This document shows positions 1 to 6,642 of a stretch of 6,642 nt of DNA, piece after piece; within the stretch, counting starts at the first letter, position 1, and each line of letters opens with the position of its first letter. The notes under the pieces are model-generated. The model did not search any database. It saw nothing but the letters and a program-made list of their open reading frames with translations, and was not told the origin of the DNA. The position numbers were made by a program, and so were the translations under genes. This DNA comes from AC-37 sp034663685 (GTDB lineage Bacteria; Actinomycetota; Thermoleophilia; Solirubrobacterales; Thermoleophilaceae). The DNA lies in the NCBI GenBank assembly GCA_034663685.1, contig JAXDJC010000204.1, forward strand, positions 1-6,642, read 5' to 3'.

Positions 1-10
1 CCGGGCCGGG

Positions 11-2884
<2,874 letters not shown>

Positions 2885-2889
2885 CTCTT

Positions 2890-2895
2890 CTCCCT
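2890..2895 (-). promoter_or_regulatory. Shine-Dalgarno site of nrdJ
   Basis: On the minus strand AGGGAG lies 5 nt upstream of the ATG at 2884. It fixes the nrdJ start, and it is the only clear Shine-Dalgarno sequence at a start codon of the genes in this window. Confidence 0.7.
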
Positions 2896-2968
2896 ACGTA
2901 TTGGCGGTCTCCCTGAGCCGCGCCGGGTGCGCGGAGGGGTAGGAGATGCTGCTACGAGGGTCGGACGG

Positions 2969-3035
2969 AAAAACTGTGCGGGTGCGAAGCGGCGGCGTCA
3001 ATGAATTCTAGAGATTTGCAGCCGCTTTGCCCGCA
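2969..3035 (-). terminator. Interrupted hairpin followed by a T-tract, probable terminator of the 69-aa gene
   Basis: TGCGGG at 2977-2982 pairs with CCCGCA at 3030-3035, and AAGCGGC at 2987-2993 pairs with GCCGCTT at 3021-3027. That is 13 perfect base pairs separated by a small internal loop (4 nt against 2 nt). The apical loop of 27 nt is AT-rich. Read on the minus strand, the stem is followed by CAG and then five T residues (2973-2969), as in an intrinsic terminator. It lies 35 nt beyond the stop of the small membrane-protein gene and 92 nt before the nrdJ start. It could therefore end that upstream transcript or act as an attenuator in a long nrdJ leader. The large loop is unusual and lowers confidence. 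On the plus strand the stem is followed by A residues, so it is not a plus-strand terminator. Confidence 0.5.
3005..3010 (-). promoter_or_regulatory. Candidate -10 element for nrdJ
   Basis: On the minus strand TAGAAT matches TATAAT at five of six positions. It sits in an AT-rich island that stands out in this GC-rich DNA. It would start transcription near 2998, giving a leader of about 115 nt before nrdJ. No convincing -35 lies at the usual distance; TTGCGG, at a spacing of 20, is the nearest candidate. A second possibility is TTGACG at 2996-3001 (minus strand) used as a -35, but only weak -10 matches follow it. Confidence 0.3.
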
Positions 3036-3070
3036 AAAAAATCGCAAGGTGCGGGAAGATCCGCGGGCGC

Positions 3071-3280
3071 TCAGCGGCCGAGCCGGAGCCAGTCGCGGAA
3101 CTCCGCCGCGGTGTCCGCCGTGCGCTCGCGCCAGTCCCCCGCGGGGCCATCGCCGCCGGGCCCGATCGCGCCGCTGAGCCAAGCGACGGCGAGCACGAGG
3201 AGGACCACCCCCGCCACCGCGCAGATGATCGCCACCGTCACCATCGCCGCAACACGGTACCGCCGTCCCCGCGGCGACAT
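3071..3280 (-). CDS. Small single-pass membrane protein, function unknown
   Basis: A 69-residue ORF from ATG at 3280 to TGA at 3071. The order is a basic N-terminus (RGRRYR), one hydrophobic membrane segment at about 11-36, a short Gly/Pro/Asp linker (about 37-48), and a charged C-terminal segment (about 49-69; DWRERTADTAAEF) that could form an amphipathic helix. The positive-inside rule suggests that the N-terminus is cytoplasmic and the tail outside. All but about five codons end in G or C, as expected for a real gene in this genome, and a terminator-like hairpin follows 35 nt after the stop. No Shine-Dalgarno sequence is visible. An in-frame ATG at 3244 would leave a shorter protein without the basic residues, so I prefer 3280. 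The frame is open further upstream to 3463, but that extension overlaps the start of the divergent gene and is Arg-rich, like a shadow frame. I recognise no family. Confidence 0.55.
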   Translation of the reverse strand: MSPRGRRYRVAAMVTVAIICAVAGVVLLVLAVAWLSGAIGPGGDGPAGDWRERTADTAAEFRDWLRLGR

Positions 3281-3324
3281 CCAGCCGTGGCGGCTCAGAC
3301 CCTCCGGGCGCCGAACTGCACGCG

Positions 3325-3342
3325 GACCCCCACCGGGGGGTC
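3325..3342. repeat. Short G/C inverted repeat in the divergent intergenic region
   Basis: GACCCCC at 3325-3331 and GGGGGTC at 3336-3342 form a perfect 7-bp inverted repeat around a 4-nt ACCG loop. It lies between the start of the small membrane-protein gene (3280) and the promoter-like site of the FecR-like gene (3363). It has no T-tract on either side, so a terminator is unlikely. A regulator-binding site, or a hairpin in the leader of the minus-strand gene, are both possible. In DNA this rich in G and C it could also be chance. Confidence 0.3.
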
Positions 3343-3362
3343 GGTCGTGCGTCCACACCCCC

Positions 3363-3389
3363 TCAAGTGCCGCCACAGCGCGCCGACAC
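3363..3389 (+). promoter_or_regulatory. Candidate sigma-28 (FliA/SigD/WhiG-type) promoter
   Basis: TCAAGTGC at 3363-3370, an 11-nt spacer, and GCCGACAC at 3382-3389 match the sigma-28 consensus TAAAGTTT-N11-GCCGATAA at 5 of 8 and 6 of 8 positions with exactly the expected spacing. Transcription would start about 7 nt after the -10 element, at 3396-3397, which is the A of the ATG of the FecR-like gene. The mRNA would then be leaderless, consistent with the missing Shine-Dalgarno sequence. GCCGA is common in GC-rich DNA, so the -10 half alone is weak evidence. The combination of the TCAAGT half, the exact spacing and the position gives it weight. Confidence 0.45.
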
Positions 3390-3396
3390 GACCGCG

Positions 3397-4533
3397 ATGC
3401 GTCTTCTTGCCGGCCTCGCCTCCGCCGCCCTGCTCGCGGCTGCCTTCGGCGCCCCTTCGGCATCGGCCGCAGTGGTGGACCTCGGTCCCCTCGGGAGCCT
3501 CGCGATCGTCACGGCCGACGACAACAGCCTGGAGGACGCGCCGGCCACCACCACACGCGCCGCCACGAGCGTCGGCTCTGGCACGGCCACCCTGAACGGC
3601 AAGGTCAATCCGCGCGAGCGGCCCACGACCTACCACTTCGAGTGGGGCCTCACCACGGCGTACGGCTCGAAGTCCACCGAGACCTCCGCGGGCAAGGGTG
3701 ATAACGGCGTGGTCGTCTCCGCCACGGTCGCCGGCCTCCAGCCCGAGGCCACATACCACTTCCGCCTGGTCGCCAAGAGCGACAAGGGCACGGTCAACGG
3801 AGCCGACCTGACCTTCACCACCGCCGCGGCCGAGACGCCCGCCGGCGGCGGCGATGGCGGCACCCCCACGGCCGACCCCGGCGACGGCACCCCGACGACC
3901 GAGCCCGGCGACGGCTCGAGCGGCGGCGGGACCGGTTCGGGCGACGACACGCTCGGCGGCGACCTCGGCTCCGGCTCGCAGCCCCAGCTCGGCCAGGAGT
4001 TCGCGGCGGCCCCCGCCGGCGGGACCGTGCTCGTGGACCAGCCGGGCCCCGGCGGCTTCGAGCCGCTGCCCGCCGGCGCGGCGGTGCCGGTCGGCAGCGT
4101 GGTCGACGCTCGCAACGGCACGGCTTCGATCACCACCGAGCTCGACTCCGGCCGGACCCAGACCGCGCAGTTCTGGGGCGCGGTGTTCAAGGTCCGCCAG
4201 CGCAGCGACGAGGGCGGGGTCACCGAGATCGTGCTGCGCGGCGCGCCCGACTGCAAGGCCCCGGCCGCCACCGGCAAGAAGATCGTGTCCTCGTCCCACA
4301 AGCGCCGCCGCGGCGGCCTGTGGGGCCGCGACACCAAGGGCCGCTGGCGCACGCGCGGCCGCGGCAGCCAGGCCACTACGCGCGGCACGCGCTGGTACAC
4401 CGAGGAGCGCTGCGACGGCACCTACACCAAGGTGACCGAGGGCGCCGTGGACGTGCAGGACTTCGCCACCAAGCGCACCGTGCTCGTGAAGGCCGGCCGC
4501 AGCTACCTCGCCCGCGTTCGCTCGCACCACTAG
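3397..4533 (+). CDS. Secreted protein with FN3-like and FecR-like domains
   Basis: A 378-residue exported protein of unknown specific function. Residues 1-24 are a signal peptide (short basic start, Leu/Ala-rich core, cleavage probably after ASA). Residues about 50-143 form a fibronectin-III-like domain (GKVNPRERPTTYHFEWG, then LQPEATYHFRLVA). A disordered Gly/Asp/Thr/Pro linker (about 145-200) includes a duplicated 9-residue unit. Residues about 203-373 resemble a FecR domain: a GTVLVD start, SVVDARNGTASI, FWGAVFKV, then TRGTRWYTEERCDGTYTKV and VLVKAGRSYLA. This domain is interrupted by a basic stretch at about 301-322. Only two cysteines occur (286 and 339), a possible disulphide. There is no membrane anchor after the signal peptide. 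I chose ATG 3397 over GTG 3367 because the signal peptide starts there and a promoter-like site ends 8 nt before it. The CHASE2/HD-GYP gene follows after 22 nt, probably in the same operon. FecR domains are known extracytoplasmic signalling modules, so a role in sensing with that receptor is inferred. Confidence 0.85.
   Translation: MRLLAGLASAALLAAAFGAPSASAAVVDLGPLGSLAIVTADDNSLEDAPATTTRAATSVGSGTATLNGKVNPRERPTTYHFEWGLTTAYGSKSTETSAGKGDNGVVVSATVAGLQPEATYHFRLVAKSDKGTVNGADLTFTTAAAETPAGGGDGGTPTADPGDGTPTTEPGDGSSGGGTGSGDDTLGGDLGSGSQPQLGQEFAAAPAGGTVLVDQPGPGGFEPLPAGAAVPVGSVVDARNGTASITTELDSGRTQTAQFWGAVFKVRQRSDEGGVTEIVLRGAPDCKAPAATGKKIVSSSHKRRRGGLWGRDTKGRWRTRGRGSQATTRGTRWYTEERCDGTYTKVTEGAVDVQDFATKRTVLVKAGRSYLARVRSHH
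3859..3912 (+). repeat. Two tandem 27-bp imperfect repeats in the linker of the FecR-like gene
   Basis: The units 3859-3885 and 3886-3912 are identical at 24 of 27 positions and encode GTPTADPGD and GTPTTEPGD. They lie in the flexible linker between the FN3-like and FecR-like domains. The in-frame unit length suggests that the linker can grow or shrink by slippage without breaking the protein. Confidence 0.75.
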
Positions 4534-4555
4534 CTCCGCGCGGCGGCCACCCTCC

Positions 4556-6283
4556 ATGGCGCAACGCAAGCGACTCCTCCCGCTCCTCGCCGCCGCGGTC
4601 CTGGCCGTGCTCGCCGGGCTGGCGGTGCAGCTCACCGGTGCGCTCGACTCGGTCGAGCGCCAGTCGCTGGGCGCGCGCTTCCACGTGCGCGGCGACCAGC
4701 GGCCGGGCGAGGTCGTGGTGGTCGGGATCGACGACGCCACGTTCGCCGACCTCGGCGCCTCGTGGCCGTTCCGGCGCTCGCTGCACGCGCGGGTGGTGGA
4801 CCGGCTGCACCAGGCGGGCGCGCGGGCGATCGTCTACGACGTTCAGTTCACCGAGCGCACCAAGGACTCCGAGGACCTGGCCCTCTACGACGCCCTCGGC
4901 CGCGCCGGCGGCGCCGTGCTCGCCACGAGCGAGAGCGACGGCCGCGGCGGCACCAACGTGCTCGGCGGCGACGAGAACCTGCGGGCGATCGGCGCGCGCG
5001 CGGCGGCCAGCGACCTGACCAACGACTCGACCGGGGCCGTGGAGCGCTTCCCGTACGCGGTTCGCGGCCTGCGGAGCATGGCCGTGGTCACTGCCGAGCG
5101 GGTGACCGGCCGTCCGGTGGACCGCTCGCGGTTCGAGCGCGGCCAGGCGCGGATCGACTTCCGCGGCGGGCCCGGCACGATCCGCACCGTCTCCTTCTCC
5201 GACGTGCTGCGCGGCCGGGTGGACCCGGCGCTCCTACGCGGGAGGATCGTGGTGGTGGGCGCAACGGCGCCCACGCTGCGCGACGTTCACAACACGCCGG
5301 TCCACGGCGACGAGCTGATGTCCGGGCCCGAGGCGCAGGCCAACGCGATCTGGACCGCGCTCCACGGGATCCCGCTCCGCGGCGCCCCGCCGCCGCTCGC
5401 CTACGCGGCAATCCTCCTGCTGGGCGCGCTGGCGCCGCTCGCCCGCGTGCGCTGGCGGATCCTCGCGGCGGCCGGCGCCGGGCTGGCCGGTGCGGCTGCG
5501 TACGCGGTCGTCACGCAGCTCGCCTTCGGGGCCGGGATGGTGCTGCCCGTGGTGGCGCCGCTGGCCGCCGCGCTGGCGGGCACGGCCGGGATGACCGCGG
5601 TGAGCCACCTGCGCGAGAGCGCCGAGCGGCGCCGGGTGGGCCGCGAGCTGCGCGAGAGCCAGCTCGAGGTGATCCAGCGGCTGAGCGCCGCGGTCGAGTC
5701 GCGCGACGAGGAGACCGGGCTGCACATCGAGCGGATCAGCTGGTTCTCGCGGCGCCTCGCGCTCGCGGCCGGGTCGAGCCCCGCCGAGGCCGACCTGATC
5801 GGCCGCGCGAGCGCGCTCCACGACGTGGGCAAGATCTCGATCCCCGACCGCGTGCTGCTCAAGCCGGGCAGGCTCGACCCGGTCGAGTGGGAGGTCATGA
5901 AGACCCACACCACCGCCGGCGCCGCGCTGCTGGCCGGCTCCAGCTCGCCGTTCGTGCAGATGGCCGAGACGATCGCGCGCACGCACCACGAGCGCTGGGA
6001 CGGCAGCGGCTACCCGGCCGGGCTCGCCGGCGAGGACATCCCGCTCGCGGGCCGGATCTGCGGGATCTGCGACGTGTTCGACGCCCTGCTCTCCAAGCGC
6101 CCCTACAAGCAGGCGTGGTCGCTCGACGATGCTCTCGCCGAGATCGACCGCTCGCGCGGCAGTCACTTCGATCCGCGGCTCGTGGATGCGTTCCTCGCGA
6201 TCGCCCGCGAGGTGCACGGCGAGTGGAGCGACCAGGCCCCGCGGCACGACGTGCCGGGCGCGGCCGAGCCGGTCGTCTACTAG
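4556..6283 (+). CDS. CHASE2 sensor protein with HD-GYP cyclic-di-nucleotide phosphodiesterase domain
   Basis: A 575-residue membrane receptor predicted to hydrolyse cyclic-di-GMP (some HD-GYP proteins act on cGAMP). One N-terminal membrane helix (about 7-27) is followed by an extracytoplasmic CHASE2 domain (about 31-275; VVVVGIDDATFADLG, SWPFRR, then RIVVVGATAPTLRD). Next come three membrane helices (about 281-297, 301-322, 326-347), a charged signalling helix (about 350-380), and the HD-GYP domain (about 375-555). HD-GYP motifs are complete: DEETGLH..R (384-393), HDVGK (422-426), IPDRVLLKPG (429-438), His451, HHE (477-479), DGSGYP (482-487), and DVFDALLSKRPYK (506-518). The ligand set Glu386, His390, His422, Asp423, His451, His477, His478, Asp506 matches the spacing I recall for the trinuclear-iron enzyme PmGH, so activity is likely. 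The ATG at 4556 lies 22 nt after the preceding stop with no Shine-Dalgarno sequence, so translation may be coupled. The TAG stop overlaps the convergent epimerase gene. Confidence 0.93.
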   Translation: MAQRKRLLPLLAAAVLAVLAGLAVQLTGALDSVERQSLGARFHVRGDQRPGEVVVVGIDDATFADLGASWPFRRSLHARVVDRLHQAGARAIVYDVQFTERTKDSEDLALYDALGRAGGAVLATSESDGRGGTNVLGGDENLRAIGARAAASDLTNDSTGAVERFPYAVRGLRSMAVVTAERVTGRPVDRSRFERGQARIDFRGGPGTIRTVSFSDVLRGRVDPALLRGRIVVVGATAPTLRDVHNTPVHGDELMSGPEAQANAIWTALHGIPLRGAPPPLAYAAILLLGALAPLARVRWRILAAAGAGLAGAAAYAVVTQLAFGAGMVLPVVAPLAAALAGTAGMTAVSHLRESAERRRVGRELRESQLEVIQRLSAAVESRDEETGLHIERISWFSRRLALAAGSSPAEADLIGRASALHDVGKISIPDRVLLKPGRLDPVEWEVMKTHTTAGAALLAGSSSPFVQMAETIARTHHERWDGSGYPAGLAGEDIPLAGRICGICDVFDALLSKRPYKQAWSLDDALAEIDRSRGSHFDPRLVDAFLAIAREVHGEWSDQAPRHDVPGAAEPVVY

Positions 6284-6642
6284 CCCGGGATCGAGGAGAG
6301 CGTCTGCTCGAGGCCCTCGGTCAGGGGCACACGGGCCTCCCAGCCGAGCTCCTCGCGCGCTCGCGACGCGTCGATCGCGATGTGGCGGACCTCACCCGGG
6401 CGCTCGGGCTGGTGTTCGGCGCTGAAGTCGCCCTTCGCGTGCGGGGCGAGGGCCTCCACGATGTCGAGCACGCTCGTCTCCACGCCGGTGCCGATGTTCA
6501 CGGGGCCGAAGATGTCGGAGTCCGCGGCGGCGAGGTTGGCGGCCACCACGTCGTGCACGTGCACGTAGTCGCGCGTCTGGAGGCCGTCGCCGAAGACGGT
6601 CGGGCGCTCGCCGGAGCGCAGCCGGCCGCAGAAGATCGCGAT
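6280..6642 (-). CDS. NAD-dependent nucleotide-sugar epimerase/dehydratase (extended SDR), C-terminal part
   Basis: The frame is open from the right edge of the window to TAG at 6280-6282 and gives the last 120 residues; the start lies outside. Visible motifs are those of the substrate-binding half of UDP-glucose 4-epimerase-like (GalE/RfbB-type) proteins: VFGDGLQTRDYVHVHDVV (fragment residues 16-33), FGPVNIGTG (45-53), ERPGEVRHIAIDASRAREE (80-98), and LGWEARVPLTEGLEQTL (99-115). The Rossmann nucleotide-binding part and the Tyr-x-x-x-Lys catalytic pair are not in the window, so substrate and reaction cannot be assigned. The likely role is making activated sugars for cell-surface polysaccharide. 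It converges on the CHASE2/HD-GYP gene with a 4-nt overlap. An in-frame GTG at 6564 is internal and is not the true start, because the family similarity continues upstream of it to the window edge. Confidence 0.9.
   Translation of the reverse strand: MAIFCGRLRSGERPTVFGDGLQTRDYVHVHDVVAANLAAADSDIFGPVNIGTGVETSVLDIVEALAPHAKGDFSAEHQPERPGEVRHIAIDASRAREELGWEARVPLTEGLEQTLSSIPG

Noticed and set aside
3021..3042. A-tract after the hairpin as a plus-strand terminator
   Set aside because: An intrinsic terminator needs T residues after the stem in the coding sense. On the plus strand there are A residues, so only the minus-strand reading works.
3367..3396. GTG at 3367 as an alternative start of the FecR-like gene
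   Set aside because: It would add ten polar residues before the signal peptide, has no Shine-Dalgarno sequence, and lies inside the promoter-like site; ATG 3397 fits better.
3027..3701. Plus-strand frame crossing the divergent intergenic region
   Set aside because: It overlaps the small membrane-protein gene and the start of the FecR-like gene in another frame, and its product is Arg/Pro/His-rich without a domain.
3295..4740. 481-codon minus-strand frame opposite the FecR-like gene
   Set aside because: Ala/Gly/Arg-rich product without a recognisable domain, opposite a gene with a signal peptide and two recognisable domains.
5234..6247. 337-codon minus-strand frame opposite the CHASE2/HD-GYP gene
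   Set aside because: Composition typical of the antisense of a GC-rich gene; the plus-strand frame carries all HD-GYP motifs.
6562..6564. In-frame GTG as the start of the epimerase gene
   Set aside because: Family-typical sequence continues in frame upstream to the window edge, including the VFGDGLQTRDY motif, so the gene is cut by the edge and does not start here.

Overview
The window is about 70% G+C with strong third-position G/C bias. It looks like chromosomal DNA of a deep-branching, high-GC actinobacterium. The FN3-like 'VNP...TTYHFEWG.TTAYG' domain joined to a FecR-like 'FWGAVFKV...TRGTRW.TEERCDGT' domain is a style I associate with Thermoleophilia (Solirubrobacterales and relatives). 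That placement is an inference from protein style; there is no rRNA marker here. I see no mobile element, CRISPR array, tRNA or rRNA, and nothing suggests recent transfer.

Layout. (1) 11-2884, minus strand: a complete adenosylcobalamin-dependent class II ribonucleotide reductase (nrdJ). (2) 2885-3070: nrdJ leader and intergenic region. It holds a good ribosome-binding site, a long interrupted hairpin followed by a T-tract on the minus strand, and a TAGAAT -10-like hexamer inside the hairpin loop. (3) 3071-3280, minus strand: a small single-pass membrane protein of 69 aa. (4) 3281-3396: a divergent intergenic region with a 7-bp G/C hairpin and, next to the plus-strand start codon, a good match to a sigma-28 (FliA/SigD/WhiG-type) promoter. 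(5) 3397-4533 and 4556-6283, plus strand: a probable two-gene operon of a secreted FN3/FecR-like protein and a membrane CHASE2 sensor with an HD-GYP phosphodiesterase output. (6) 6280-6642, minus strand: the C-terminal 120 residues of an extended-SDR nucleotide-sugar epimerase/dehydratase running off the right edge. Its stop codon overlaps that of the HD-GYP gene in one CTAG palindrome.

How they may work together. nrdJ supplies deoxyribonucleotides and is probably transcribed alone. The FecR/CHASE2-HD-GYP pair is the most interesting part. A secreted FecR-like protein sits just upstream of a receptor whose CHASE2 domain faces outward and whose cytoplasmic HD-GYP domain keeps every expected metal ligand. 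The pair is therefore a candidate extracytoplasmic sensing module that lowers cyclic-di-GMP. The sigma-28-like promoter would place it in a motility or developmental regulon and predicts a leaderless mRNA starting at the ATG at 3397, which fits the absence of a Shine-Dalgarno sequence there. These links are inferences from sequence and context.
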